DNA of 64,000 nt from contig CAIKZO010000114.1 of assembly GCA_903832005.1 (NCBI GenBank), forward strand, positions 62,001-126,000. Reading direction: 5' to 3'. The position numbers were made by a program, and so were the translations under genes. Position 1 is the stretch's first letter. Each line of letters starts with the position of its first letter. The notes beneath the pieces were generated by a model that did no database searches, had not been told where the DNA came from, and was given only the letters and a program-made list of their open reading frames with translations. The DNA comes from Enhydrobacter aerosaccus. Lineage in GTDB: Bacteria > Pseudomonadota > Alphaproteobacteria > Reyranellales > Reyranellaceae. This document shows, one piece after another, positions 44,588 to 54,832 of this stretch.

Positions 44588-45730
44588 ATGAAGTTCAGCT
44601 TCAGCAGTGAGCAGGAGGAATTCCGCACCGGCGTGCGCCGGGCGCTGGAGGCGCGCTCGCCCACGACCGAGGTGCGCCGGCTCATGGCGACCGACGCTGG
44701 CTTCGACCGCGAGGGCTGGAAGAAGCTCAATCAGGAACTCGGCCTCACCGCCATCCATATCCCCGAGGCCTACGGCGGCGCGGGCTTCGGCTACGGCGAG
44801 TTGGGCATCGTGCTCGAGGAAATGGGCCGCAGCCTGCTGTGCGCGCCGTTCTTCTCGACTGCGGCGCTGGGCACGACCGCGATCCTGAACGCCGGCACCG
44901 AAGAGCAGAAGCAGGCCCTGCTGCCCACGATCGCGGGCGGCGAGACGACTGCTACCTTGGCTTTCTCCGAAGACAGCGGCCTCACAGAGGCTGCAAGCGT
45001 CGCGCTCACCGCCACAAGGTCGGGCGCGACCTTCCGGCTGGAGGGCAGCAAGAGCTTCGTGCTCGACGGCCACACCGCCGATCTGATCGTCGTGCTGGCG
45101 CGCCGCCCCGGCTCGGAGGGCGACGAGGGCCTCTCCTTCTTCACCGTCGAGGGCAACGCGCCCGGGCTCGACCGCAAGCTGCTCAAGACCATGGACGAGA
45201 CGCGCAAGCTCGCCCGCCTCACCTTCAACGGTGTCGAGGCAAGGCTGCTGGGCAGCGAGGGCGGCGCCGCGGCGCCGTTCGCCAAGACCCTGCAGCAGGT
45301 GATCGTGTGCCTCGCCAACGAGATGGTGGGCGGCGCCGACCGGCTGCGCGAGGACGCGCTCGCGTACGTGCAGATGCGCATGCAGTTCGGCCGCTCGATC
45401 GCCTCGTTCCAGACCACCAAGAACAAGGCAGCCGACATGCTGGTCGACGTCGAACTCGCGAAGTCGGCGGCATACTACGCCGCGGCCGCGCTCGACGAAG
45501 GCGACGACGACGTACCGGCGGTGGCGTCGCTGGCCAAGGCGGCGGCATCGGAGGCCTATCTGCAGACCGCGATCCATGCGGTGCAGATGCACGGTGGCAT
45601 CGGCTTCACCTGGGACAACGACACGCATCTCTGGTTCAAGCGCGCCAAGTCGAGCGAGATCCTGTTTGGCGACGCGAACTACCACCGCGAAGCCATGATG
45701 CGGCACTGGGCCACCCCCTTAGCAGTATGA
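44588..45730 (+). CDS. acyl-CoA dehydrogenase family protein, first of a pair
   Basis: A 380-residue FAD enzyme of the ACAD fold. It shows ELGLTAIHIPEAYGGAG, a loop with TLAFSED in place of the usual FAD-binding Thr-Glu motif, FGRSIASFQTTKNKAADML, and QMHGGIGFTWDND near the end. The typical catalytic Glu site in the C-terminal part is not evident. ATG 44588 is preceded by GGGAG. The next gene, another ACAD, begins within 15 bases. Adjacent divergent ACADs such as FadE28/FadE29 form mixed complexes, so an alpha2beta2 enzyme is plausible here. Confidence 0.9.
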   Translation: MKFSFSSEQEEFRTGVRRALEARSPTTEVRRLMATDAGFDREGWKKLNQELGLTAIHIPEAYGGAGFGYGELGIVLEEMGRSLLCAPFFSTAALGTTAILNAGTEEQKQALLPTIAGGETTATLAFSEDSGLTEAASVALTATRSGATFRLEGSKSFVLDGHTADLIVVLARRPGSEGDEGLSFFTVEGNAPGLDRKLLKTMDETRKLARLTFNGVEARLLGSEGGAAAPFAKTLQQVIVCLANEMVGGADRLREDALAYVQMRMQFGRSIASFQTTKNKAADMLVDVELAKSAAYYAAAALDEGDDDVPAVASLAKAAASEAYLQTAIHAVQMHGGIGFTWDNDTHLWFKRAKSSEILFGDANYHREAMMRHWATPLAV

Positions 45731-45744
45731 GTGGAGCAACGGAC

Positions 45745-47004
45745 ATGACCGAACCGACCGAAGAGTCCGTCCGCGCCGAAGTGAGCGCCTGGCTGAAGGA
45801 CAACTGGGATCCCGCGCTCGGCCTGGTCGAGTGGCGGCTGAAGCTGTGCGAGTCGGGCTGGGGCGCGCCGCACTGGCCCAAGGAATGGTATGGCCGCGGC
45901 CTGCCGGTGAAGTTCAATGCCATCGTCGACGAGGAATTCGCCAAGATCGGCGCCGTCGGCGTCGCCAAGGCGGGCATCCGCACCCTGGCCGCGGCGACCA
46001 TCCTCGCGCACGGCACGGATCTCCATAAAGAGAAATTCCTGAAGCGCATCCTCACCGGCGAGGACACCTGGTGCCAGCTGTTCAGCGAGCCTGGCAGCGG
46101 CTCGGACATGGCGGGCGCGGTGACGCGCGCCGACAAGCAGGGCAACAAGTGGGTGATCAACGGCCAGAAGGTCTGGACCACCTCGGCGCACAAGGCGCAA
46201 TGGGGCCTGCTGCTGGCCCGCGCCAACTGGGACGTCGCCAAGCACAAGGGCCTGGCCTACTTCATCCTCGACATGAAGCAGCCCGGCGTTCAGGTCCATC
46301 CGCTGCGCCAGATGAACTATCACGCCTCGTTCAACCAGGTGTTCTTCACCGACGCGATCGTCGAGCCGGAGTTCCTGGTGTCCGACGTGGGCGACGGCTG
46401 GAACGTGGCGACCACGACCCTGATGCACGAGCGCCGCGGCGCCGACGGTCTCAGGACCTGGGCCACCGCCTCCAACGCCAAGGGCCGCATCTACGAAGAA
46501 GAGCGCGCCGAGATCGCGACCACGATGGAGCCCTACAAGTGGTATCCGCAGCGCGCGGGCCGCGTCGACCTCGTGATGCAGCGCGCCAAGGAGACCGGGA
46601 AGATCGACGATCCGGTGGTGCGCCAGGAGATCGCCAAGCTTCTCATCATGTCCAAGTCGGCCGAGTGGACGGCGCGACGTGCACGGGCCGCGCAGAACCA
46701 GGGCAAGCCGCAGGGGCCGGAAGGCTCGCTCGGCAAGCTGGTGGCCAGCAACGTCGCCCGCCAGGCCGCCCGCGTGCACACCTATCTCACCGGCGCCGAC
46801 GCGCTGTTGAGCGGCAAGGACAGCCCGATGGAGGGCGTGATCGCCGAGATCCTGATCTCCGTCCCGGCCAGTTCGATCGCCGGCGGCACCGACGAAATCC
46901 AGCGCAACATCATCTCCGAGCGCGTCCTCAAGATGCCGCGCGAGACCAGCGTCGACACCAACAAGCCCTTCAAGGACGTGCCACGCAACATTGTGTCGTC
47001 GTGA
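45745..47004 (+). CDS. acyl-CoA dehydrogenase family protein, second of a pair
   Basis: A 419-residue ACAD partner. Signatures include APHWPKEWYGRG, CQLFSEPGSGSDMAG for flavin and substrate binding, WVINGQKVWTTSAHKA, and the C-terminal AGGTDEIQRNIISERVLKMPRE. ATG 45745 has GGAG eight bases upstream; an in-frame ATG at 45727 overlaps the previous stop and would add six residues. Together with the upstream gene it probably oxidises a bulky or branched acyl-CoA. No other beta-oxidation gene is adjacent. Confidence 0.92.
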   Translation: MTEPTEESVRAEVSAWLKDNWDPALGLVEWRLKLCESGWGAPHWPKEWYGRGLPVKFNAIVDEEFAKIGAVGVAKAGIRTLAAATILAHGTDLHKEKFLKRILTGEDTWCQLFSEPGSGSDMAGAVTRADKQGNKWVINGQKVWTTSAHKAQWGLLLARANWDVAKHKGLAYFILDMKQPGVQVHPLRQMNYHASFNQVFFTDAIVEPEFLVSDVGDGWNVATTTLMHERRGADGLRTWATASNAKGRIYEEERAEIATTMEPYKWYPQRAGRVDLVMQRAKETGKIDDPVVRQEIAKLLIMSKSAEWTARRARAAQNQGKPQGPEGSLGKLVASNVARQAARVHTYLTGADALLSGKDSPMEGVIAEILISVPASSIAGGTDEIQRNIISERVLKMPRETSVDTNKPFKDVPRNIVSS

Positions 47005-47013
47005 GTTTTTCCT

Positions 47014-47030
47014 CCCGTTTAATAAACGGG
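47014..47030. repeat. short perfect hairpin CCCGTTT-AAT-AAACGGG
   Basis: A 7-bp stem nine bases after the second ACAD stop. No T-tract follows on either strand. The rest of the gap to 47244 shows no gene or further motif I can support. Confidence 0.45.
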
Positions 47031-47244
47031 CCGTAGACGGGAGACGCGGGCGGCGCTGTGCCCGCGGATCCTTGAATCGCAGGCCTTTTCGATGGCGCGC
47101 AATAAAAGAACGCACTCCTTTCTCCTCCTTGCAGTCGGGCGATGATCATCGCGCGATTTTAAACCCATTCGCCTCAAACCCTGACTTACGGTCGTTACCG
47201 GCGATAGAAGCGTCATTTTGCTCGCTTTCATGCTACCGTCGCGC

Positions 47245-47958
47245 ATGTCCCGACCCCTGATCGGTGTGACGCTGGATGCTGAGAAGCCCGGCGGTTACTC
47301 CAAGTTTCCCTGGTATGCGCTGCGCCAGAATTATCTCGATGCGATCGATGCCGCCGGCGGCCTGCCGGTGGCGCTGCCGCACGAGCCCGACCGCGTGGCC
47401 GACTATCTCGAGCGCATCGACGCGCTGGTGGTGACCGGCGGCGCGTTCGACGTCGATCCCTCCTATTACGGCGGCGGCGCGAAGCACGCGACGGTGATCA
47501 CCAAGGATCGCCGCACCGCCTTCGAGTTTGGCGTGACCCAAGGCGCGCTCGCCCAGAACAAACCGGTGCTGGGCATCTGCGGCGGCCAGCAGTTGCTGCA
47601 CGTCGTGCTGGGCGGCAAGCTGATCCAGCACATTCCCGACACCATCAGGGACTCGCTGGCGCACGAGCAACCCAACCCACGCAATGAGCCCGGCCATACG
47701 GTGAAGGTCGCCAGGGGCACGCTGCTCCACAAGATCGTGGGCGCCGACGAGCTGGCGGTGAACAGCGCGCATCACCAGGCCGCGGCCGATGCGCCGCCCG
47801 GCATCGTGATCAACGCCACGGCCTCCGACGGCGTGATCGAGGGCATCGAGGCGCCGCAGTACAAGTTCTGCATCGGCGTGCAGTGGCACCCGGAGTTCCA
47901 CATCTCCGAGGGCGACGCCAAGATCTTCCGCGCCTTCCTCGCCGCGACGCAATCGTGA
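47245..47958 (+). CDS. class I glutamine amidotransferase, gamma-glutamyl-GABA hydrolase (PuuD-like)
   Basis: A 237-residue peptidase C26-type hydrolase. The nucleophile Cys is in [11 protein letters not shown] and the His-Glu pair in [19 protein letters not shown] matches the PuuD subgroup. It probably hydrolyses gamma-glutamyl-GABA or a related gamma-glutamyl amide. ATG 47245 starts directly before RPLIGVTLD, the conserved first strand; an upstream start at 47218 adds nine residues. It is the first gene of a run ending with the phosphatase at 49955, with overlaps or short gaps throughout. Confidence 0.9.
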   Translation: MSRPLIGVTLDAEKPGGYSKFPWYALRQNYLDAIDAAGGLPVALPHEPDRVADYLERIDALVVTGGAFDVDPSYYGGGAKHATVITKDRRTAFEFGVTQGALAQNKPVLGICGGQQLLHVVLGGKLIQHIPDTIRDSLAHEQPNPRNEPGHTVKVARGTLLHKIVGADELAVNSAHHQAAADAPPGIVINATASDGVIEGIEAPQYKFCIGVQWHPEFHISEGDAKIFRAFLAATQS

Positions 47959-47966
47959 GCGGGGGC

Positions 47967-48791
47967 ATGAGCGAGTCGGTGAGCGGAGCCGAAAAAGGCG
48001 AACGCATCGCCAAGCGCCTGGCACGCGCGGGCCTGTGTTCGCGCCGCGACGCCGAGCGCTGGATCGAGGAAGGCAGGGTCAAGGTCGACGGCGAGGTGCT
48101 GAAGACACCGGCCTGCGTCGTCACCGACCAGAACCACATCGAGGTCGACGGCAAGGTGCTGCCGCAGGCCGACCGTTCGCGGCTGTGGCGCTACCACAAG
48201 CCGGTGGGCGAGCTGGTGACGGCGCGCGATCCGCAGGGCCGGCCGACGATCTTCGACGCGCTGCCCAAGGGCATGCCGCGCGTGATCACCGTCGGGCGTC
48301 TCGATTTCATGTCCGAGGGCCTGCTGTTGCTCACCAACGACGGCGAGCTGGCGCGCAAGCTCGAACTGCCGGCCAACGGCTGGACCCGGCGCTATCGCGC
48401 GCGCGTGCACGGCACCGTCGACGAAGCCAAGCTCGCGGCGCTTGCCAAGGGCATCACCGTCGACGGCGTGAACTACGGCCCCATCCAGGCCAAGCTCGAT
48501 CGCCAGCAGCGCTCCAACGCCTGGCTCGACGTGGCGCTGACCGAGGGCAAGAACCGCGAAGTGCGCAAGGTGCTGGCGCATCTCGAACTGTCTGTCGTGC
48601 GCCTGATCCGCATCGCCTTCGGGCCGATTCATCTCGGCGAACTGCCGAGCGCACAGGTCGACGAGGTGCCGGCACAGGCGCTGTCGACCCTGCTGGGCGT
48701 CACGCAGAAGCGCGGCGAGGGCTGGGCCAAGGCCAAGCCGCGGCCGAAGCAGCCGCACCGCAAGCGCCGGACGCAAAGGTCCGATGATTAA
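47967..48791 (+). CDS. ribosomal large-subunit pseudouridine synthase, RluB/RsuA family
   Basis: It isomerises a specific uridine in rRNA to pseudouridine. The 274-residue protein has an N-terminal S4 RNA-binding domain ([20 protein letters not shown]), the catalytic Asp in [18 protein letters not shown], and a Lys/Arg-rich tail that likely binds rRNA. ATG 47967 is preferred; a GTG at 47955 overlaps the amidotransferase stop as GTGA. The stop overlaps rsmD. RluB is the best family guess; the target position is not read from the sequence. Confidence 0.9.
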   Translation: MSESVSGAEKGERIAKRLARAGLCSRRDAERWIEEGRVKVDGEVLKTPACVVTDQNHIEVDGKVLPQADRSRLWRYHKPVGELVTARDPQGRPTIFDALPKGMPRVITVGRLDFMSEGLLLLTNDGELARKLELPANGWTRRYRARVHGTVDEAKLAALAKGITVDGVNYGPIQAKLDRQQRSNAWLDVALTEGKNREVRKVLAHLELSVVRLIRIAFGPIHLGELPSAQVDEVPAQALSTLLGVTQKRGEGWAKAKPRPKQPHRKRRTQRSDD

Positions 48792-49353
48792 GGTCGGCGC
48801 CGGCAAGCATCGAGGCCGCACGCTGGCAACACCCGAGGGCCTCGACACGCGACCGACGGCCAGCCGCGCGCGCGAATCGTTGTTCAACATCCTGGCCCAC
48901 GCCAACTGGCGCCCGGATGGAACCTCGCCGTTGATCGACGCCCGCGTGCTCGACGCTTTCGCAGGCTCGGGCGCGCTCGGCATCGAGGCGCTGTCGCGTG
49001 GTGCGGCGCACGCCACCTTCCTCGACAGTGACGCCAACGCAATCAAGGCAATCGGCGAGAATTTGCGCAAGCTGGGCGAGACCGCGACGGCCAAGGTGAT
49101 CCGCGGCGACGTCACCCGTCCGCCGCCGAGCAAGGAAGCCTGCGATCTCGTTTTCCTCGATCCGCCCTACCGCTCGGGCCTGGTCGCGCCTGCCCTGACC
49201 GCGCTCGCCGAAGCCGGCTGGATGAAGGTCGGCACCGTTGCCACGGTCGAACTCGCCAACAACGAAGAGCTGATCCCACCTGCGGGCTTCGAGAGCCTCG
49301 ACGAGCGGCGTTACGGGGCCGCCAAGATCGTGATCCTGCGCCGCATTTCATGA
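48784..49353 (+). CDS. rsmD: 16S rRNA guanine-966 N2-methyltransferase RsmD
   Basis: A 189-residue SAM methyltransferase. It has an N-terminal [13 protein letters not shown] start, SAM motif [20 protein letters not shown], and catalytic [11 protein letters not shown]. Length is standard. It overlaps the pseudouridine synthase end by 8 bases and the phosphatase start by 4, so rRNA modification genes are coupled. Confidence 0.95.
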   Translation: MIKVGAGKHRGRTLATPEGLDTRPTASRARESLFNILAHANWRPDGTSPLIDARVLDAFAGSGALGIEALSRGAAHATFLDSDANAIKAIGENLRKLGETATAKVIRGDVTRPPPSKEACDLVFLDPPYRSGLVAPALTALAEAGWMKVGTVATVELANNEELIPPAGFESLDERRYGAAKIVILRRIS

Positions 49354-49955
49354 AGCTCGCGGCGCCTCTCTACCTGCTGCGCCATGGCGAGACCGCGTGG
49401 AACACCGAGCGGCGCATGCAGGGCTCGCGCAATTCCGACCTCACCGACCGCGGCCGCGCCCAGGCTCTCGCCATGGGCCGCGCGCTCGCGGCCGAACTCG
49501 CGCGCGAGGAGCAGCCGACACTCTTCCTGCGCAGCCCGCTCGGCCGCACCGTCGAGACGTCGCTGATCGTTGGCCGCGAACTCGGCCTCGATCCATCACA
49601 CTGGCGCAACGACGCGCGGCTGGTCGAGTTGAGCTATGGCGACTGGGAAGGCTCAAGCTGGGCGGAGATCGAGAAGCATACGCCCAATGCGCTGGCCGAC
49701 TGGAAAGCCGATCCCGAGACCTACTGCCCGCCCCGCGGCGAAAGCCACGCCGACCTGCGCCGACGCGCCGCCGCCGTGCTGGCCGACATCGCCGCCTCCA
49801 ACAAGCGCACCGTCGTGATCGGACATGGCGTCAGCAGCGCCGTGATGCGCGGCCTCAATCTCGGCCTCGATGCGCGTGCGATGTTCGTGCTGGAAAAGCC
49901 GCAGGACGCCTTCTTCCGCCTCACCGATGGAGCGGAAGAGAAGATCCCGGCTTGA
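49350..49955 (+). CDS. histidine phosphatase family protein
   Basis: A 201-residue phosphoglycerate-mutase-fold phosphatase. The phospho-acceptor is in LLRHGETAWN and the second His in VVIGHGVSSAVMRG; RSPLGRTVETS supplies phosphate-pocket Arg residues. It overlaps rsmD by 4 bases. GpmB/CobC-like broad phosphatases share these features, so the substrate is unspecified. Confidence 0.9.
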   Translation: MKLAAPLYLLRHGETAWNTERRMQGSRNSDLTDRGRAQALAMGRALAAELAREEQPTLFLRSPLGRTVETSLIVGRELGLDPSHWRNDARLVELSYGDWEGSSWAEIEKHTPNALADWKADPETYCPPRGESHADLRRRAAAVLADIAASNKRTVVIGHGVSSAVMRGLNLGLDARAMFVLEKPQDAFFRLTDGAEEKIPA

Positions 49956-49959
49956 TCTC

Positions 49960-50361
49960 TTATTTCGTGAGCGTCGCGCGGCGGCCGCAGGTGCCCTGTT
50001 CGGTGACGACCAGCGAAGCGCCCTGAACGGCGACCGAGAACTTGGCCGAGCGGCGGTCCTGGGACTTCACCGAGGCGATGGCCTGCAGCGGGAACGAATT
50101 GCCTTTGACCACGCCGTTCAGCATCCACAGGCCGGGCGTCGGTGCAGGCGGTGCGCTCTTCTTGAGGTTGGGCACCGGCCCGTGCGCGGAGGTGTCGTAC
50201 GCCGAACCGTCGACGATGCCGGTGTCGATCGAGATTTGATACTCGAGCGGCGCGGCGCAGGAGCCGTTGTCGCTGCGGCCATGCCAATCACCATCCAGCG
50301 GTGAGGTCTGCGCAAACGCGGGCGAGGCAACGAGAAGCAGCAACGGCAGGATCTTTTTCAT
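49960..50361 (-). CDS. small secreted protein, hypothetical
   Basis: A 133-residue protein with a Sec signal peptide (first 17 residues, ending AFA). The mature part starts [13 protein letters not shown] and looks like an all-beta domain with three cysteines. Its ATG overlaps the mutL stop as ATGA, so it is expressed from the mutL operon. No family recognised. Confidence 0.7.
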   Translation of the reverse strand: MKKILPLLLLVASPAFAQTSPLDGDWHGRSDNGSCAAPLEYQISIDTGIVDGSAYDTSAHGPVPNLKKSAPPAPTPGLWMLNGVVKGNSFPLQAIASVKSQDRRSAKFSVAVQGASLVVTEQGTCGRRATLTK

Positions 50362-52157
50362 CGTCTTCCGAACAGCCGCTCGATGTCGGCCAGCTTGAGT
50401 TCAACATAGGTCGGGCGGCCGTGATTGCACTGGCCGGAATGGGGCGTCGCCTCCATCTGGCGCAGCAGCGCGTTCATCTCCTCGACGGTGAGCCGCCGTC
50501 CCGCGCGCACGGAGGTATGGCAGGCCAAGGTCCCGCAGACTTCCTCGACCTTTTCCTTCAGCGACAGATGATCGCCCATCTCCGCCAGCTCGTCGGCGAG
50601 ATCGCGCACCAGGCCCTGGATATCAGCTTCGCCCAGCAGCGCTGGCGTCTCGCGCACCACGACGGCGCCGAGGCCAAACGGCTCCAGCACCAGGCCCATG
50701 TCCGCCAGCTCCGCCGCGCGTTGCGTCAGACGGCGCGCGCCATCCTCGCCCACCTCGACGACCTCGGGCAGCAGCAGCGCCTGGCGCTTCACGCCTTCCG
50801 ACTCGAGCTGGTTCTTGAGCTTCTCATGCAGCAGGCGCTCGTGCGCGGCGTGCTGGTCGACGATCACCACGCCCTCGCCGGTCTGCGCCACGATGTAGGT
50901 CTCGTGCAATTGCGCGCGCGCCACGCCCAGCGGATAGGACGTGCCATTGGCGTCGGCGGGCGCCGCCTCGACGCGCGCCGACGGCTCGGCGAATGGCGAC
51001 ATGAACTGCATCGCCGCTTCCGCGAGACCGCGCGGGATCGGCGCGTAACCGCTGCCACCGGGACTGCCGTAGGGCAGCGGCGTCGAATAGCCGGTATGCG
51101 GGCGGAAGGCGCCCAGCGCGGCATCGGAGACGGTCGTGCTGGCGCGATGGCCAGCGGCGGAGAGTGCGGTACGCAGCGCGCCCACGATCAGGCCGCGCAC
51201 GATGCCGGCGTCGCGGAAGCGCACTTCGGTCTTGGCGGGATGGACGTTGACGTCGACCATCTCCGGCGGCGCCTCGAGGAACAGCGCCACCATGGGATTG
51301 CGGTCGCGCGCCAGAAAATCCTGGTAGGCACCGCGCACGGCGCCATTCAGCAGCTTGTCCCGCACCGGCCGGCCGTTGACGAAGAGATACTGGTGCTGCG
51401 CCGTCGGCCGGTTGAGCGTCGGCAGGCCGGCAAAGCCGGTGAGCCGGAAGCCCTGGCGATTGGCGTCGATCGCCACGGCATTGTCGCCGAACTCGCGACC
51501 CATGATCGCCGCCAGCCGTTCGAGCCGCGCCGCATCCGCCTTGTCCAGCAGCGACGGATTGGCCGCCGGCAGGTCGATCAAGGTGCGCTCCTCGCTCTCC
51601 AACCGGAAGGCGATCGCGGGATGCGCCATGGCCAGACGCCGCATCGCATCGGCGACATGGCTCGATTCGGTGCGCGGCTCCTTCAGGAATTTCAATCGCG
51701 CGGGCGTCGCGAAAAAGAGATCGCGCACTTCGACGCGCGTGCCGGCCGGCGCGGCGGCGGGCATTGGCTTGGCTTTCGCGCCGCCGTCGATGGCGAGGCT
51801 CCAGGCGGTGTCGGCGCCGGCAGGACGCGAGGTGATGGTGAAGCGACTGACAGAGGCGATCGACGGCAGCGCCTCGCCACGGAAGCCCAAGGTGTGAATG
51901 TCGGAAAGATCGTCGTCGGGCAGCTTCGAGGTGCAGTGCCGTTCGACGGCGAGCTGCAGCTCGTCGGGCGACATGCCGACGCCGTCATCGACCACCGAGA
52001 GAAAGGTGCGGCCGCCCTCCTTCAGGGTGACGGCGATGCGGTGCGCGCCCGCGTCGATCGCATTCTCGACCAGTTCCTTCACGGCACTGGCTGGCCGCTC
52101 GACGACTTCGCCGGCAGCGATCTGGTTGACCAGGTTGGAAGGAAGACGGCGCAACAT
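50358..52157 (-). CDS. mutL: DNA mismatch repair protein MutL
   Basis: A 599-residue GHKL ATPase linking mismatch recognition to excision. The N-terminal ATPase has [19 protein letters not shown] and LGFRGEAL. The C-terminal domain contains the metal-dependent nicking motif [12 protein letters not shown] (DQHA-x2-E-x4-E), as expected for bacteria without MutH. A low-complexity linker joins the two. It follows pgi by 12 bases on the same strand. Confidence 0.97.
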   Translation of the reverse strand: MLRRLPSNLVNQIAAGEVVERPASAVKELVENAIDAGAHRIAVTLKEGGRTFLSVVDDGVGMSPDELQLAVERHCTSKLPDDDLSDIHTLGFRGEALPSIASVSRFTITSRPAGADTAWSLAIDGGAKAKPMPAAAPAGTRVEVRDLFFATPARLKFLKEPRTESSHVADAMRRLAMAHPAIAFRLESEERTLIDLPAANPSLLDKADAARLERLAAIMGREFGDNAVAIDANRQGFRLTGFAGLPTLNRPTAQHQYLFVNGRPVRDKLLNGAVRGAYQDFLARDRNPMVALFLEAPPEMVDVNVHPAKTEVRFRDAGIVRGLIVGALRTALSAAGHRASTTVSDAALGAFRPHTGYSTPLPYGSPGGSGYAPIPRGLAEAAMQFMSPFAEPSARVEAAPADANGTSYPLGVARAQLHETYIVAQTGEGVVIVDQHAAHERLLHEKLKNQLESEGVKRQALLLPEVVEVGEDGARRLTQRAAELADMGLVLEPFGLGAVVVRETPALLGEADIQGLVRDLADELAEMGDHLSLKEKVEEVCGTLACHTSVRAGRRLTVEEMNALLRQMEATPHSGQCNHGRPTYVELKLADIERLFGRR

Positions 52158-52169
52158 CGCGCCGCCAGT

Positions 52170-53477
52170 TTACGACTTCCGACGTTGGGAAAGATACTGG
52201 CGGGTGAGAACCTTGGACGCCTCGACCTCGGGCTGATCGAAGGCGTCGATGCCCCACAGCTCGGCGGCGAACATGGTTTCCAGCATGTAATGCATCATCA
52301 GCGCGCCCATCACCCTTTCATCCACTGTGGGAATACGGATGATCCTTACGGGCCGGCCGTTCTTGGCCATGGTCGCCGCGACCGCGTCGGCCTCGGCCAG
52401 CAGCAGGTCGCCCATCGTCTGGTTGGCGAGATAGTCGAGCGCCTTGTCGCCGCCCAGCATGTCCGGCGTGAGCTTGGTGCCCTGCCCGGTCGAATCGGAG
52501 ATCACCAGGGTGAAGAGCTTGTCGATCGGGCCGCCGAGGTAAAGCTGGACCTGGCTGTGCTGGTCGATCGTGCCCATGGCGCGGATCGGCGTGGTGCCCT
52601 TGCCGCTTTTGCCCAGGCTCTCCGCCCAGATCTGGCGATACCAGAAGGCGAAGCCCTCGAGCCGGTCGACGTAGGGCATCATCACGGTGATGTTGATGCC
52701 GCGCTCCTGTGCGAGACCAACCGACAGCGCCGCACCGATCGCGGGCGCAAGGCCCGTGGGATCCTTGGCCGCCAGCACCGGATCGAGCACGCTCGCCGCA
52801 CCTTCGCGCAGGGCGGCGCAATCGACGCCCGCGATCAGGCCCGGCAGCGCGCCGACCAGCGAGAAGATCGTGTAACGGCCGCCGATCTTGGGATCGTGAT
52901 CGAGGACGGTGGCGCCGTAGCGCTTCATCAACTTGCGCAGCGAATTGTCGGTCGGCTCGGTGATGGCGATCATGTTGGACGCCACCGCGGCCTTGCCAAG
53001 CTTGGCCTCGATCGCCGCGATCGCGGTGAAGGTCGCCATCAGGGTCTCGGGCGTGCCTCCGGACTTGGAGATCGGGATGAAGCCCGTCTTGTCGAGCGGC
53101 AGCTGGCTTGCCAGTGCCGCGAACCGTGCGGGATCCACATTGTCCATGAAATGCAGCGTCGGCCGGCCGTTCATCGGGCCGAAGCCCTGGTCCTTCAGCG
53201 CCACCAGGGTCTTACCCGACATGCTCGAGCCGCCGCTGCCCATGACCACGACATGCTCGAACCTGGAGAAGCGCTCGACGTGCGGCTTCAGCGCCTCGAG
53301 ATCGTCGCGCCGCGCCGGCAGCTTCAGCAGCGGCAGCGTGCCCTCGTCCTTCCACTTGCGGATCTTGTCGAGGGCGGGCGCGGTGCGCGCGAGCTCGTGG
53401 TCGAGCACGGCCTGCGACAGGCCCTTCTTGCCGATCTTTGATTCCAAGGCATCGTCGATGACCTGCGTGTACAACAT
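52170..53477 (-). CDS. pgi: glucose-6-phosphate isomerase
   Basis: It interconverts glucose-6-phosphate and fructose-6-phosphate. The 435-residue protein is the shorter bacterial form, with the sugar-phosphate SIS motifs VVMGSGGSSMSGKTL and ISKSGGTPETL, the GTIDQHSQVQLYLGG signature and the catalytic Glu region nearby. It sits between mutL and the M16 pair on the same strand, as in many alphaproteobacteria. Confidence 0.95.
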   Translation of the reverse strand: MLYTQVIDDALESKIGKKGLSQAVLDHELARTAPALDKIRKWKDEGTLPLLKLPARRDDLEALKPHVERFSRFEHVVVMGSGGSSMSGKTLVALKDQGFGPMNGRPTLHFMDNVDPARFAALASQLPLDKTGFIPISKSGGTPETLMATFTAIAAIEAKLGKAAVASNMIAITEPTDNSLRKLMKRYGATVLDHDPKIGGRYTIFSLVGALPGLIAGVDCAALREGAASVLDPVLAAKDPTGLAPAIGAALSVGLAQERGINITVMMPYVDRLEGFAFWYRQIWAESLGKSGKGTTPIRAMGTIDQHSQVQLYLGGPIDKLFTLVISDSTGQGTKLTPDMLGGDKALDYLANQTMGDLLLAEADAVAATMAKNGRPVRIIRIPTVDERVMGALMMHYMLETMFAAELWGIDAFDQPEVEASKVLTRQYLSQRRKS

Positions 53478-53491
53478 GCGCGCGACCTCGT

Positions 53492-54832
53492 TCAGGGTTC
53501 TGCGGAAATTCCGACCGGCTTGCCGACGACGACCGTGACGGCGTTGTCGTCGCGCAGCAAGCGTTTTGCGACCCGGCGCACGTCCTCCGCGGTGACGGCG
53601 CCGATCAGCGCCGGGCGCTTGTCGAGATGATCGCGCGGCAGGTCGTCGACCTTCATGCTGTAGAGCAGGTTGGCGACCGAGCCCGACGAATCGAGCGACA
53701 CCGGCAGCGCGCCGCTGAGATAGGTCTTGGCGTCGGCCAGCTCTTCCGGCGTCACCAGGTCGCTGCGCAGGCGCGCCATCTCGCCATGGATGAGCGTGAC
53801 CGCCTCGGCGACCTTGTCGTTGGCGCTGGCCGTCGAGATCACCATCAACGCCGCTTTCCGGAACAGCCGGAGACCGCTGGTCACGCCGTAGGTGAGGCCA
53901 CGCTTCTCACGCACCTCGGTCGAGAGACGGGAACCCAGGCCGCTGCCGCCCAGGATATGGTTCATCACGAAGGCCGCATACCAATCGGGATCGTTGCGCG
54001 CGATCCCGGGCAGGGCGATCTGCACCGAGCTTTGCGGCGACGGCTTTTCGATCACGATCGTGCGGCGCTTGATCTCGGGCGTCCACTGCGGCACCGCGGC
54101 CTGGGCCGGTCCGGCGGGCAGGCTGCCGAAAGCGCGATCGATCTGGCGCGCCAGTTCGGCCTTGTCGATGTCGCCGACCGCGGACATCACGAGGCCGGTG
54201 CGCGAGAGCAAGGTGGCGGCCCGTGCCTTCAGCCCCTCTTGTGTCAGCGCTTTCAGGCCGGCACGCACGCCCTCGACGTCGGGCGCATAGGGATGGCCCG
54301 CGAAGACCGTCGACATCATGGCCCGCGCCGCGATGGTGGCGGGGCGCTGTTCGGACTGGTTGAGGCTGGAAGTCGCCTGGGCGCGGCGCTGCTCGATCAT
54401 CTCGGGATCGAAGCGCGGCTCGGTCATGGCCAGCCGCAGCAACTCGAAGCCCTCGTCGCGATTGGCCGTGAGAACGCTCAGCGACCCGCTCACACGATCG
54501 AGCGAGGCACCGAAGCCCAGCGATACCTCGGCCTCCTCCTCGCGTCGCTTGAAGGCCTGCGCATCGAAAGTGCCGGCGCCGTCGGTCAGAAGAAGGGCCA
54601 TCATGCTGGTAACGCCCTTCGAGCCTTGGGGCTCCGAGGCGGTGCCGCCGTCGAAAGAAAAGGCCAGCGTCACGATCGGGACGCTGTGGTCCTCGACCAG
54701 CCAGGCCTTGAGGCCGAGCGGCGTCGTTACTTCCTCGATGTCGACCGCCCAGGCCTGCGCGAGCGGCAGCGCGAGGCAGAGCGCGCCCGTCAGCGCGGCG
54801 AATAAACGACGACCTATCGGGCGGGCGATCAT
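53492..54832 (-). CDS. M16-family peptidase-like protein without the zinc motif (partner subunit)
   Basis: A 446-residue secreted insulinase-fold protein. The signal peptide ends near AQAWA. At the position of HxxEH it reads GTASEPQGSKGVTSMM, so the metal-binding motif is absent and it should be the non-catalytic half. The C-terminal part keeps the Arg/Tyr-type substrate motif LSTEVREKRGLTYGVTS. The ATG overlaps the upstream M16 stop as ATGA, matching the usual catalytic/non-catalytic pair acting as a heterodimer in the periplasm. Confidence 0.92.
   Translation of the reverse strand: MIARPIGRRLFAALTGALCLALPLAQAWAVDIEEVTTPLGLKAWLVEDHSVPIVTLAFSFDGGTASEPQGSKGVTSMMALLLTDGAGTFDAQAFKRREEEAEVSLGFGASLDRVSGSLSVLTANRDEGFELLRLAMTEPRFDPEMIEQRRAQATSSLNQSEQRPATIAARAMMSTVFAGHPYAPDVEGVRAGLKALTQEGLKARAATLLSRTGLVMSAVGDIDKAELARQIDRAFGSLPAGPAQAAVPQWTPEIKRRTIVIEKPSPQSSVQIALPGIARNDPDWYAAFVMNHILGGSGLGSRLSTEVREKRGLTYGVTSGLRLFRKAALMVISTASANDKVAEAVTLIHGEMARLRSDLVTPEELADAKTYLSGALPVSLDSSGSVANLLYSMKVDDLPRDHLDKRPALIGAVTAEDVRRVAKRLLRDDNAVTVVVGKPVGISAEP

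Noticed and set aside
44543..45706. N-terminal extension of the tadA frame.
   Set aside because: It reads the antisense strand of the acyl-CoA dehydrogenase; TadA has normal length from ATG 44542.
50301..53441. A plus-strand open frame of about 1046 codons.
   Set aside because: It is antisense to mutL and pgi, which carry all diagnostic motifs; the translation is Arg/Gln/His-rich and matches no fold, as expected for a GC-rich shadow frame.
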